Positions 47,084 through 59,031 of a stretch of 64,000 nt of DNA are shown piece after piece (within the stretch, counting starts at the first letter, position 1; the number at the start of each line of letters is the position of its first letter). The notes below the pieces were generated by a model, which saw only the letters and a list, made by a program, of their open reading frames with translations, was not told the origin of the DNA and searched no databases. The position numbers and the translations under genes were made by a program. Source of the stretch: Hymenoscyphus infarciens. Its lineage: Eukaryota > Ascomycota > Leotiomycetes > Helotiales > Helotiaceae. The stretch spans positions 186,001 to 250,000 of the forward strand of contig LLCB01000044.1 in NCBI GenBank assembly GCA_001414345.1, read 5' to 3'.

Positions 47084-49303
47084 ATGGACTCCTCACTCCA
47101 TCGCTTTCGCCTATCTCAGCAACCTTTGACCCCAGATCCACCCCCGCCGTCCCAAGAAAAGAGAGAGGGGTCTTCAGACAATCGAAATCCTATTCCACAG
47201 AAGCGAACCATCTCGTGTCAACGATGTCGAAAATTGAAGAAAAAGTGTAGCAAAACACATCCGAGTTGTACTTTGTGTACTCATGCACAAGTAAAATGTT
47301 CCTTTTTGGAGGCCTCCAAGATCTCTTCTGTTTCGATATCCGATGTGCAAGAGCTCCAGGCCAGGGTCGCGTGGCTTTCGAGATATGTTAATAATGTTTT
47401 GCCGTTGGACGCTCCCGTGGAATCTTTTACGACTGGTTCCGATTTACCTGTAGCAACTTCCCCTTCCTACGATGGCCCGTCTCCAGCAATCACAAATGAG
47501 GATCTCAATCCAGGTGCCCCGCATTCGCTAGGATTGGGTAACCAAATACCGAATCTTCAAGGCCAGGGCGTGAACTCGCTTCAGACAACAGCTTTTGGTG
47601 GCGGTATACCAATTTCAAATCTACTCGATGAGTTGGGCTCAACCAATACGAACGCAGCGGCAAGTAGTTCATACCCAGGTTTGACAACTCTGGAGTTACG
47701 TTCTGTGAGAAGAGGGAGTGTAACAGTGCCGGAGGAAGCAGCAGGTCGACAGTTTGTGGATGCGTATTTTCGCCACATCCATCGAGCGTACCCTTTCATG
47801 GATCGGGCTCAAGTGATGAAAGATGTTGATATGATGGGCGACTTATTGACGGATAGAGTGGATAATATGTCTACCAATCTATATATTGTTATGGCTATAG
47901 GCTGTAAGTATTTTCTTGCGCTATGAAGAGTAGCGTTTATTCTGTCCACGTACTAAGAGTATTCAGGTACCACACTTCAACGAATGGGGCAAGTTTCTGA
48001 TGAGGTATCTGCGAAATTTCAGATATCAACTTGGAAAGTACTAGAGGACTGCATGTTGAAAAGAGATATCGATTCTGTCGAAACGCTGCTTCTGCTTGGT
48101 CTACACTCACTTTTCGACCCAAAAGGATTATCACCTTGGGTAATTACCGGGATGTTAAGTCGGCAAATCATGTCGCTTGGATTAAGTCGAGAGACGTCAC
48201 CAAGCAGAGGAATTTCTCTCGCTCAAAGTGAAAAACGAAATCGCCTTTTCTGGAGCGCGTATACCTTGGATAGAATGGTATCAAGCTCAATGGGCCTACC
48301 ATTCGGAATCAACGACGAGAACATGAGTGTTCCTCTCCCAGGAGTGACTTTAGAAGAATACGCTACCTCGGAAAGACAATATTACACCGTAACTCTCCAA
48401 GTCAACCGACACGTCATTGCCCTCCGCCAACTCGAGGAGCAAATCCTCCAAAAAATACACTTATCAAACTCCTACACAACAAGCTCACTCACCCAAGCCG
48501 ATCGTCGAATCATCACCCAACGCCTCCGAACACAGATCGAAAACTGGTACACGCAAGGTTGTCTGGTAACACCCATGGAACGGGATCAAATCCCCTTCCA
48601 CAATACCATACCCTGGCTCAACTACCGCTATCAAAATCTTCTTCTGCTCCTTTATACACCTTCCCATTTCAACTCTTCCATTTCTCTCGATCATGGACAG
48701 GAATTGAGGAGGTGTGTGCAGAAGTATATCCAACTTAGCACTATACTTTTTCAACAACGCCATTTACCACTGAATTGGGTGACACTTTGTCGGTTTGTCG
48801 CGTTGTGTCCGGTGCTGTTTTATTGTTATGTTGATGCTGGGATGGCGGGTGGGAACGGAAATGGAGGCTTGGGGAGTAAGGAAGAGGTGGGTATGTGTGC
48901 TGATATTCTAGAAGCCTTCCCCGAACGCTGGGCGGAGGCGAAAAGAGCTGCGGGGGTGTTTAGACGGCTTGCTGAAGCTTTTGGCTCCTCAAGTGCTTCG
49001 GAGGGAGGAGCTAGTTGTCTGCTTCCGAATCGTGGGATGAGTGAGGGTGTGGGTATGGGTATGGCTGGCGTGGGTGGAATGAATGGCGTTAAGGAAGAAC
49101 TGGGGGAGTTGGTGAGGGACATGTTGGGGGAAAGTAGTATTTATCATCGGAGTATTGAGGCTGCGGGTTTTCTGGTTAGAGAGAGGAATGAGAGGGGAAT
49201 CTTCGAACAGCTGAGGAGTGAGCCGATGAGAGGGTTGGGTGGTTGGGGAGCGGGTGATGGGGAGTGGAATGGAGGTGGGGACTTGAGTATGGGATTTATT
49301 TGA
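47084..49303 (+). CDS. Zn(II)2Cys6 transcription factor with fungal_trans domain
   Basis: Two exons (47,084-47,903 and 47,967-49,303) separated by a 63-bp GTAAGT...CAG intron give 718 residues. The zinc cluster is CQRCRKLKKKC...C...C...C at Cys45, 48, 55, 62, 65 and 72, with CX2CX6CX6CX2CX6C spacing and the usual basic loop. A predicted linker or short coiled region follows (VQELQARVAWLSRYV). The fungal-specific regulatory domain begins near FVDAYFRHIHRAYPFMDRAQ (about residue 225) and continues into exon 2 (SEKRNRLFWSAYTLDRM, typical of PF04082). The C-terminal part has Gly/Met-rich loops. It is a nuclear regulator of unknown target. It sits directly beside the RIP block without other pathway genes, so its role cannot be inferred from context. 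Confidence 0.9.
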
Positions 49304-49989
49304 CGAGCAGTTTTCTTTCTTTTGGGCATGATCTTGTAATTTTGAAGTGGTAGGCTTGGTGTTGGGGGTTGGAGATGGCATCACGTGGGACAAAGAAACT
49401 ATCGGGTCGTGAGGGGTTTTACTACTTGATTTGGCTGAGCGTGGGAAAGGAGTTCGCCAATTGGTATATATCTTATTTCAAATTGTTTCTCTTCAAATAC
49501 GATAGAGTAGCCTCGAATTATTATTAAAAAAAATCGGTCTCTTAGGAAAGCGTATCAAAACAGAATTAAATATCTCATTCCACGATAGCTTTGTAACATT
49601 AAAGGGGAAAGAGATTGAACTGAGGCATGTTAGAAATCTATTGGCGTGGTAAATAGTATGAAAAACTGCGTAACTATATTAAAAGTAATAAATTCAGTAA
49701 GTGACCAAGAGATCTTTGTTGGTCTAGCCCAAAAGGGTTTGTTTACGTCTTATTACATTATGCTATTGTAATAGTACAAAGGCTTATAAAAGTGACTTTC
49801 TGAAATCATTTCTTTATCATTCATGAGCTTATTTACTCTGTTTTAAAGTAGGCTAGCAATGATAGGTTATTCTTTGGAGGGAACAGAGTATTAATAGCGA
49901 GAAGAACAAATTACTCCTTTGGGCATAAAGCATTGTATCTCCCAGCTAGTTTCTCTTCATCGCCGCACCACTTCCACAATACCAACACA
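49304..49989. other. Intergenic region
   Basis: About 690 bp, moderately AT-rich, with no gene or repeat recognised. Confidence 0.5.
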
Positions 49990-50517
49990 ATGTCTGCAAC
50001 ATCAACTTCAACATCAATCTACTCTGCTGGTGCTCGTAAAAGAGCTCAAGCAAATGCTTCAACTACGGATACTTATGAGGCGTTCCTCAAGCGCCTCGAC
50101 CGACTTTTTTCGCCGGGCTTAGCTCAAACACCTCAAAACTTAAATTCAAACCACCATGAACTTCGAAAACGCCTTCAAAGCTGTGACCCTATGATTAATG
50201 AAAGAGATGGAATAGTTTTGGACCTCAGAGAGAGCTTGCGTCGTCTAGGTGTGGAGAACCTCCCATCCTTTGCACCCTTCTTGCAAAATTATCAAGCGCA
50301 GTTACGGCCTGATTTAGAACTCTCAGATGTTCGTTTGTTGACTCTACAATTAAACGAAGCTAAACGCATCATTGAGGAGCAGGAGGATACGATTCGAAGT
50401 CTTCGAGAACTTCGAGAGAAGAAGGAAAGAAAAATTGAAGCTGAAAGCAAACTTCAAGAAATCCATCGTCGTTTCTTGACGAAGTGGAGTTCGAGAAGGA
50501 AAGATCATCAAGATTGA
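49990..50517 (+). CDS. Hypothetical coiled-coil protein
   Basis: A 175-residue open frame. The ATG at 49,990 (context CACAATG) is preferred to upstream in-frame non-ATG codons. The N-terminus is Ser/Thr-rich, the middle contains YEAFLKRLDRLFSPG, and residues about 110-170 are rich in Glu, Lys, Arg and Leu with heptad-like spacing (LNEAKRIIEEQEDTIRSLRE), indicating a coiled coil with a very basic C-terminus. No signal peptide or membrane segment. I do not recognise a family; similar small coiled-coil proteins are common lineage-specific genes in fungi. Confidence 0.6.
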   Translation: MSATSTSTSIYSAGARKRAQANASTTDTYEAFLKRLDRLFSPGLAQTPQNLNSNHHELRKRLQSCDPMINERDGIVLDLRESLRRLGVENLPSFAPFLQNYQAQLRPDLELSDVRLLTLQLNEAKRIIEEQEDTIRSLRELREKKERKIEAESKLQEIHRRFLTKWSSRRKDHQD

Positions 50518-51112
50518 TTCCAACTTGGATCATCTTTTTGGGCTGAGTAGAAAAACTACCCGCTGGAGTTTAGCGACTCTCAGTTAGGTAAACATAGATA
50601 GAGCTTCTGTTTACTCCCTAATTAATTAATAAAATCCCTCATTCAAACTCACATAGACAATTTATAGGTCGAATTTCAATCAATATACTATTTAAAATTT
50701 GACTAACAATGTATTGTTAGTTGATAGAAATTGTTGATTATGTGAGATAAAATCTCCTTGTAGAGTCCTTCTTTGTCTTTTTTTAGTAACAATAGCCTTG
50801 TTGGTACAAAGTAACACAAATCGACACACCGCTAAATAAAGATCAATGGGTTCTTACAAACAATTAAACAGAATGGGGAAAGTAGCTCTTTGTATTCATA
50901 CGACTCAAGGGGCTAAATACACCTCAAGAACAATAAATATTTTCGTTCAGCTTTGTGTAGATAGGGTGTTAAACAAACTCTCAACGGCGCCATAGCAAAT
51001 CGGGAATTCCGAGTTACAAGTTCTACAAGCTACGAATTCATCTACATCTCACCCGGCCATCAGATACTTTATCTATTACTCGAACTGGCGTCGTGTCAAT
51101 ATACACGACCAT
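50518..51112. other. Intergenic region
   Basis: About 600 bp, AT-rich in parts, with no recognised feature. Confidence 0.5.
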
Positions 51113-51358
51113 ATGAGTTTTTTGGGACGTGCCCTAGGAAATTTTACAGAATGGGCTCCCTCAACGATCCAATCTGTCACGAGCCAACGTGTGCAGCAAG
51201 AGCCAAAACCCGAAACAGAGATTTCTACTACGTTACGGGATAACCAGGATAACGAAGCAACTCGTCTCCGTAAACTTACAATTCGAAACGCTGCGGTGAT
51301 CGATGGGGAACGGTACGAAGAGAGAGTTGAGGCTCTTCACGAAGCAACCATTCCATAA
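51113..51358 (+). CDS. Small hypothetical protein
   Basis: An 81-residue open frame starting at an ATG in a reasonable context (ACCATATGAG). It is hydrophilic, with a Thr/Glu/Asn-rich middle and a C-terminal stretch of charged residues (GERYEERVEALHE). No membrane segment, signal peptide or known motif. It could be a lineage-specific gene or a chance frame. Confidence 0.35.
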   Translation: MSFLGRALGNFTEWAPSTIQSVTSQRVQQEPKPETEISTTLRDNQDNEATRLRKLTIRNAAVIDGERYEERVEALHEATIP

Positions 51359-53766
51359 GGAGGCTTAGCGACCATAAAAGATCATGGGCACTCTTGACAC
51401 GAAGCTTGGTACTTTGCTAAGGAATGAAAATAAAAGCATGGGATATCTCAAGTCTCCGAGGACAGAGGTAGAGAAGTCAAAAGCCATTAATCTCTCGCCT
51501 ATGCGGTGAGGCATTGCCCTTAAAAAATTTCACCTCACTTACCCCAATAAGCCAAATTCAACGATAAAAAAGAAATGTTCTTTTCTTGAAATGAAAGGAA
51601 TGTGATGTGATGTATTACTATTACAAAAAAAGAAATACCAAAACAACAGTTCCTCCGCAATAAAAAGAAGCCATTCCATCTTCCCAACTAAGCCCAACAC
51701 ACTAACCAAAAATTCAACACTAAGATCCATCTTACAGTAGAACGAGAAACCTCCTCCCCATGCGCACAGATATCACTTGATTAATATACGGAGCCAACTT
51801 CCGATCAACTCATTAATAACATTGCGCAATCCCGCTCGCTATCAGCCCTAACCGCTCCGCTCCCGTGGTCCCGAATCGGTTCCATACCAGAATCGGCGCG
51901 GGGCCGTGGGGGATAAAGTGGGGCTCGGATAAAAGAGGGAGGTTGTGGTGACGGATTAGGGAAATGTGGCGCGGGTTTGTGATGAGGGGTATATTGATTT
52001 GCTTTTTTTCCGTGAGGGGAAATGTGCGAAATTGAGGGGAACGTGAGGGGAAATGGGGATCATTTTTAGAAGAGGTTGGGAAGGGTGTGAGAAGGGTGAA
52101 AGTTGGTGGAAGAGTCGGCGGGAGAAATCCTAGGAAAGTTAGGGGCTGCGAAATTTAAATCTGGTCTTTTGTTTATGGGGTCAAGATGGGCAGATGTGCG
52201 TAGGTCAACGAGCAGCAGAACCAGGGCTGCTTGCAATGTCACAACTCAGTGAGGTGACATGTTGTGACCAGGCGAGGAAGTGTTACCGCTTGTCTCCAAC
52301 TCGATTATTCCCCGATGTGGGTATTGACCAAAATCCGCGTTTACGAATATACAAACGAGCGAATGACTTTAAAAGAGATTTACTATAGATTTCGGAACCG
52401 AGAGCTCGGGTTCAAACAAAATGATAAGCATAATACTGAAGTTGGAACCGTACCGACGAAGCCTCTCCCAACACTTTTCTAGAAACCCCAAACGCCACGC
52501 GAAGCCAATCAAGTCACGTCAGCATCCAAAAGAAGAAGGTAGGTCAGAAACTTAAATTGACAAATTGACATAAAATGACATGGACTGACATAAAATTAGC
52601 CATAAGCGTTTCGAAACACTTCGTGGCCACCCGTTTGGCCTTCTGTGTTTCTCTCAATGCGGCGTAGAACCGCAGAAGGTATAAGCGGTGTGGGAGTACC
52701 ACGACGGACAAAGACAAGTGCTGCACTCGCTTCCATCGGCGGTCGCTTCATGGGCTTGTGTTTGAGAAATGTGGGAAATTGGTGTATTCATTGGTAAGGT
52801 AGAGAAATTGAGGCTCTGTTCCTTGACTTCGGGATGGCCGATTGAAAGGAGGTGTCGAGGGAGCCGGTGGTGTGGTGCGTGATGGTTGCATCACACGGTG
52901 AGTGAGTTGTACACTCCCCCCTAGATAAAATGTAAGGGCACGGCCGCTTTACTATACTAAATTTCTGTGCACTCTACATTTTATTGAAGGAGGGGGAGTT
53001 AGTAGTGGGTCAGAATGTTAAAGGTTAAATGACACAACTGGGCCGTTGACGTGCAGCTTGCATTGGTTTCCTGATGGAAGTGTCTGGTTGTGGAAACGGA
53101 AGGGAAATTGAGGACGGAGATCGACAAGAAAATTTTCTTTTGGGTTTTTCTGACTGTAGGGTTGGCTTTCCTGATGCAGAATGATGGCTGCTATGGCGTA
53201 TGTCATCCGATCGTGATCTGCGACAGTGCAGCATACCATCAAAACATAATCTTGGACTCGCAAGTAAAGTTGGTTAAATTGATCTTATAACTATCTGAGA
53301 AGATATAATTACGATAAAAAAAACGCCACTCCCGTCCCGTAAATCGCTAGAAAATGCTGTTTTTGGGGTTGTGATAGTTTAGGTGTTTATCGAATATGCA
53401 GAAATGGGTAGGAGCATGGCGGGAGTGCATGAGTGGCTGCAGTGCCACCGAGGGTGCGTCCAGCGCAATAATAAGAAGTAGAAGAAGAACCTGATTCCGA
53501 GAAAACCCCCATTATTGAGAATACATTAGGAGAAACAAAGTTTGACAAGAAAGCTCGACTGAAATTACAGCAATATACCGAAAACGAACGAAAGAAGACA
53601 ACAGAGACAAAAGCCACCGATCATGTCAAAACAAGACGGAAGTCCACGACGGCAAACCCCTCCCTAAAACGAGTCGAAATCGTACATTCGTCGAACATGG
53701 GCCTGGGCCCTTTTCTTCATCGCAACCATGGAGAGAACTTTTGCCAACACAGAACAGACAACGCTC
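51359..53766. other. Intergenic region with a small inverted repeat
   Basis: About 2.4 kb without a supported gene. At 52,555-52,600 TGACA occurs four times in a short AT-rich run. An imperfect inverted repeat at 52,911-52,999 is listed separately. Confidence 0.5.
52911..52999. repeat. Imperfect inverted repeat, possible small MITE
   Basis: ACTCCCCCCTAGATAAAATG at the left is mirrored by CATTTTATTGAAGGAGGGGG at the right, with about 40 bp between the arms. No clear target duplication seen. Confidence 0.45.
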
Positions 53767-54507
53767 TCACTGGCGGCCGGTGGAATTGAGAAAAGTGTAG
53801 TAGCCAGTCTGCTGCTGCCCGTAGTAGTCAATCTGTTGCTGTTGGTCCTGGAATCTAGGATAACCAAGTCGAAGTCTTTCTTCTGGCGTCTGGGCTTCGA
53901 TATAACGTTGTGTTTGGGGTGAAGGAGGCGACGTGGAAGCGTGTGCGTCACTGCTTTGGGTATGTATGCGATTCTCTCCCCAGGCTTCGCTAGGGGACCT
54001 TGTTGGTTGTCGATTAATCGGGATATGTGGACGAGTGATGTGATCGTTGCCTTGATAGGTCTGGTCTCTCGTCAAGTACGCCCCATTTAAGGTTGGTGTT
54101 TGATGAAGTGGGGTTTGTACATCTCGAGCAGAAATTTCAGCCGGATACCTCGCATTGCCATAAGAATAGACCAGGTCAGCCGTATAATAATTCTGTTGAT
54201 GATGTGGGTATGTATGGGACGCTGGGTAGCTTGTTGGTCTCGCATCACCATGTGTGAATGCCGGAGCGATGTGAGCCTGGGTACTGTTGATGTATTGATT
54301 ATATTGGCTGTTCTGCTCAGGAGGATCTCCATAAAGGCTTGAATCCATTGTCTGGTCTGGGGATGTTGAATGGTTGTCGGAGTTTTCGTAGTGGTAGTCA
54401 TTAGGTTGGGTGACAACTTGGCTCGCATCTTCGCTATTGCTGGAACCACAGTCAGCTTCTGTCCACTCTTGACTAGCAGAGGTATCCATACCTTTTTGCA
54501 GATCCAT
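53767..54507 (-). CDS. Intrinsically disordered Q/Y/H/S-rich protein
   Basis: A 246-residue frame from the ATG at 54,507; the open frame continues upstream, but its composition there is unlike protein and has no good ATG. The protein is rich in Gln, Tyr, His, Ser, Pro and Asn, with DQQQQIDYYGQQQTGYYTF near the C-terminus. An almost fully disordered chain is expected. A short conserved-looking piece, QTPEERLRLGYPRFQDQ, lies just before it. No domain recognised. Such low-complexity composition is seen in prion-like or RNA-binding assembly proteins and in transcription factors, but function here is unknown. Confidence 0.5.
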   Translation of the reverse strand: MDLQKGMDTSASQEWTEADCGSSNSEDASQVVTQPNDYHYENSDNHSTSPDQTMDSSLYGDPPEQNSQYNQYINSTQAHIAPAFTHGDARPTSYPASHTYPHHQQNYYTADLVYSYGNARYPAEISARDVQTPLHQTPTLNGAYLTRDQTYQGNDHITRPHIPINRQPTRSPSEAWGENRIHTQSSDAHASTSPPSPQTQRYIEAQTPEERLRLGYPRFQDQQQQIDYYGQQQTGYYTFLNSTGRQ

Positions 54508-54964
54508 TATACGCCTCCTTCGATGGTGAGGTGTGTGTCGACTTAGGAGACATGGCTGTGGGGTATTTCGATGTGTTGTTTGTGCCAAAGAGAGCGGGGT
54601 GATAAGGAAGGTAGCCACGGATATATAAACAGAGGGCTCTGATATGTATTCGTTGCTCTGTTGGACTTGGGGGATTATAGATTTTGTTCTGATACGATGT
54701 GTTGAGGAAATGATGGTTGCGTTGAAACAATGTTGAGGTGCCCAGACGATACCTAGGTAACATGTATAGTTGCAAAGTGATGCTGGATCCAGAGGGGGAT
54801 TTCTTTTTAGCGAGAGCAGAATAAATGAGAGCAGAATAAATATGTTGGACCGGCGGTGGTGAGAGTAGGAATGTAAGGTGTAAAAATGCAAGTGCTTGAT
54901 GTTGTTGACAGAGGAGGGCGGTGACGAGTATTATACAAAATGAAGGGCGCTGAGTATTCGCTTC

Positions 54965-55016
54965 TGGTTCGCAAAAGTGCGAACCAAGCATGGTTCGCAA
55001 AGGTGCGAACCAAGCA
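54965..55016. repeat. Two tandem 26-bp units, each a perfect 9+4+9 palindrome
   Basis: Each unit is TGGTTCGCA, a four-base spacer (AAAG or AAGG), TGCGAACCA, then AGCA. Together they could form two adjacent hairpins or two adjacent dimeric protein-binding sites. They lie about 460 bp upstream of the disordered protein gene start. Confidence 0.9.
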
Positions 55017-55837
55017 GTGTCTTTTGCTAGGTACGAACGAGGCCAATAGCGACATGCTTTCTTGGTCGGAAAGTGCCTTTAGACCGCTAGTCTAAGAGCG
55101 TTCACTAGCGGCTTTTGATAACGCGGCGCTGATGTATGAGTCTCTTTTCTCTTGATGAATGCTACCGAGATGCAACGATAGGGGGGACCCTGCATCTGAA
55201 TGGTTAGCCATTGACATAGTCTTCGTATCCAACGAAAGGCTTCGAGATCGGCCCGTTTCAAAGGTCATTATGACGACTCGGCAACGACTCGGCAACAAGA
55301 CGGGACCAGTGGGCGGCGACGGTGCATCAAGCCCTGCAACCCCTGCCAGAGCCACGAGGCAGTTATGTGAGTACCTGGGCTGCACAGGTACGAACGGCAG
55401 GCTTGTCTCGCCTGCCATCTTTGCTGGATTGCACGGCGGAAAAACGGACTCGGGCTATTTATCATGCACAGGAAACATCATGGGGCTGTAACGGAAGGGC
55501 CAACACAACACAGCCAACAAACGACTTGAAGCGCGGCTGCTATTTTGAGGTCTGCGAGGTTTAGGGAGGAGGAAAAGGCGAATTTCATGGACGATATGAG
55601 TGGTTCGCTTAGTTGACCAATGAGATTGAACCACCAAGCCTCCACGGGCCACCTGCCAAACTCCAGCTTTTCACCATGGAAGGGGGGACGAGGACGAGGA
55701 CAAATAATGCTAACTTCCGCGGGATTCTCGCTACAGCAACCGAAAAGGGCAACATTCAGGGCGAGATGAAAGGGCGATAGAAGACTTCGGGGTTTAGGTT
55801 ACGAGTCACGACTCTGCTTCGTCTCAGGCGACACTCA

Positions 55838-55866
55838 TGGCTGCACTGCAGACTGCAGTGCAGCCA
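55838..55866. repeat. 29-bp palindrome with 14-bp arms
   Basis: TGGCTGCACTGCAG, one base, then CTGCAGTGCAGCCA: a perfect palindrome with a single central base. Confidence 0.95.
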
Positions 55867-56656
55867 GCTGGACAATGTGGGAGGATGGTATGCATGAGGA
55901 CGGGCAGGGGATAATTTTGGGTAGGGTCGTTGGCAACTTGCTGTTCCAGCAGCCTCACATGCTTGCCCTTTTCAAATCGACCAGCGGCCTCAAACTGGCG
56001 GAAAAGAAAATGCCTCTCGACTCGTCCCGAAGGAGATTTGCAGGCTCGAGTTGGACACCACCCATCCAACACCACCAACACCGCCAACAGGACCCAACGC
56101 CACCAAGCGCTTAATCACCAAAAATTCTTTCTGCAGCTCAGGAGTCAGGAAATGCGGGAAAACTACCCACGGTCATGGTTCCGAAAAGAAAACATGATAA
56201 ATTTACAGCAACCCAAAAGAATGCCTACCGCCAGTTTCCCAGATATGCCTTATGCCGCTTGGTAACCTCATAATTGCATTCCGAAGCACACGGTAGGCAA
56301 AGAGTACCATAAGCCCACGGATTTACGAAAAGTCTCATCATATGGAGATCCTGGAAGCTCCCATTGTCCGAAGTGACGGATCAGATATGACAAAGGGCCT
56401 GCTTCAGGAACAGGACACGAAATTCTGCCTCTCTGCGTTAACGAGTCGGGTCAGAAAATTTCTCTTCCAGGAACGAGTCGGGGAGGTTGTTTGCCTATTT
56501 CAACTACCGTACCACCACCTCCTTTGACTGCCCGTGGTGGTGGTGGTGGAGAAGAAGATCATCCCAACCAACATCATGGTGGGTGCGCTGGCCTTGCAAG
56601 TCCCCGGGCCCAACCTTCATCCCCCAGTTACCCAGCTGCACTCGTAGCGAAACGCG

Positions 56657-56720
56657 GTTTACGAAACTTTTCCCAGGGTGGTAGGGTGGACGACACCACA
56701 ATGGGAAAAGTTTCGTAAAC
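56657..56720. repeat. Hairpin with perfect 19-bp arms and 26-bp loop
   Basis: The left arm GTTTACGAAACTTTTCCCA (56,657-56,675) is the exact reverse complement of 56,702-56,720. The loop itself contains GTGGT and ACCAC, which could extend the pairing. It could be a small element, a structured RNA or a recombination-prone site. Confidence 0.93.
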
Positions 56721-59010
56721 AGCACTTTCAATACACAATTAAAAAACATACTTTGATGTTTTAGACCGGGAAAATGGTGTCTTCATACCTGTTGAAGAGG
56801 TTCCCATTGCATACTCGCCCATGCAGTACTCGTTTCCAGAAAGACCTTCGGCGGCATGGACGAGTGACACGGCTTGATTGACGTCGTACTACCCTTGCCC
56901 GGATTCCTGGCGTCGTGTCTTCCAATTTACTCGGCTTCTTTCTGGGCTGCTTGAAATGTGCATATTTCTCCATCTTTTATCATCATCTATTAAAAGGAAG
57001 GACGCGGTAAGTGCAGATATTCCAGTCCTGCAGATCTTCTGGTTCATACCCTCGACTTGGTCATATCGAAGCCACCGAGTTCCTGGCAAGATCGTCAAGC
57101 CACAAACTTCTCTTTACGACTTTATCATAAGCCACGCAGAATTTGTGGATGCAAGCTTAAAGCGTTCGCTGAGGGGCTGTACCTTTCCGGCCCCCAGGAT
57201 TGCGACACAGATTCAATTGGCATGACCTCGCCATTTGGATTATGAAGCCTGAGCCGGCGAACCCTGGTTTTCTGAACGAGTCAAGGAGAAGAGGTTAGAA
57301 TGTCTCGTGTGTTAGACTACAAGAAGTAAATTTGTAAGATTGCATCTTGTTTTGATGCCGGCAAAAGATTCGACAAGGAAGATTCTTCCAGTTCGAGCGC
57401 CGTGCACCTCCTCCAAGGCCCTTTGAGCTGCTCTTGTACAACAAAGGGTGGCAAAATCGCTAGAATTTTTATTTAAATCTGCGTTGTGCACAGACAATCC
57501 GGTTTGGTGGAGATTACATCGAAGCACCAGTCAATCTAATCGTCAGCAATGTCTCTCCTTCTTTTTTGTTGCACCAGGAGGCAGCTTCTATCTTTCCTTT
57601 TCCCGGGAGTGGACTCCGGTTCATCAAGCTGATGACGGCGTTTGATGAAACAGACTTCTGAGGTCAGCACTAAACATAAACTTGTTGCCTTCGACTGGGC
57701 CAAACATTTGTGCATGTCCAAGCGAGAACAATGTCCTCGTCTCCCCTTCCTATTCTATCAGGCCACTTCTTCTGACGAGAGATAATGACAGCAAACACCC
57801 ATTTCGCTGTGCGAATGTGGCACCGAGCGACAAGTAACTCCAAGGTCAAGTCCCGAGCCACTGCAAATCACCACTTCAGATCGATTTCGGCTTACTAGCA
57901 CTCACCCCGGTGGATCCGACGACTTGGTATTTTCCCCGCGTCTCTCTGAAAGCTCTAGAGCCAAGCTCTAGAGCACACAAAACGACGGCCGAGAAGTGTA
58001 TTTGTCGGGCAGCCAAACTGTGGCGCGTTCCCCCTACTGTGTTTTACCCCCTCAACTTGTGTTGACCCTGCGTGGGGGACACAAATGTCGGTCTGGGTCA
58101 CATCATTTCTATGAATACTAAAACGGAAAGTTTGAGTGAAAGAGTAAAGAACCTCATCCTTGGACAACCTGCAGAAACCTGTTTTTTTCTTTCTGAAAGT
58201 GGAGTCGAGAAGAAATGAGGTTCCTAGTTCAGGGGAGTGGCACACAATAGCAAAGTTCCTAACTGGTCTGACCGAGATCGAGTTTAACGAAGAATAAGGG
58301 GGTTCTATTCAAAATCACCCAGCAAAAACTTGCCTACAATTCGAAATAGCACTTCTCCGATGACCTGCATATCGTCTAAACTCTGGAAAATGGGCTAGGA
58401 TCTTCCTTGACCGTCCTTTCTGTTCCTGAAGTACTGCGCAATTCTCGGGCTAGGAACACCCCAATATTTTATCGTTGCCTGGAATATTCCACCGAATAAC
58501 TTACCAACTTGAGCAAGGAGGGTGGTTTCGGTGGAATTAATGTGTCGGGGTCTTAGATGTCCATCTTTTGTTTACTTGCTTTTTTTGTTTGAACGATTCA
58601 CCTGTGGCTATTTACTTTTGTCTGACTCTTTTCTTGGTCGGCTTTAATTCTTGTGTAACCAAGCAGCTGTCAGCAATTCTGCTCCGGGCGCTTAAATTCA
58701 CGGCCAACGAGTGCCAACCCAAAGGGCATGAACAAGAGTTTATATATAAATAATGCGGGAAACAGGATATCCGCAAGCAAAATTTTAGACCTAGATGTGC
58801 GGTGCACCAGAAGGTTCGTTTAGATCATCGCTTCGTAAAGGTCCCTTTCCAATACTCGACCCCGGAACTCAGGGAGTTCAAGTACCTATCCATTCTGACA
58901 CCATACCTTCCTTGTATGGAAAATGCAGGCACCTTCATCTAATAACTCTGACCGTCTTTTTGACCACTAAAGAAATTACACCAACCCGGTTAGACCTTGT
59001 TGGTACTAAA

Positions 59011-59031
59011 TCCCAATTTTGAAAATTGGGA
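59011..59031. repeat. 21-bp palindrome
   Basis: TCCCAATTTT, one base, AAAATTGGGA: perfect 10-bp arms. Confidence 0.9.

Noticed and set aside
53018..53290. Opposite-strand frames of 66-81 codons
   Set aside because: No family resemblance and overlapping on both strands.
55079..55652. Overlapping frames up to 110 codons on both strands
   Set aside because: GC-rich stretch with open frames on both strands, no motif and no intron signals linking them.
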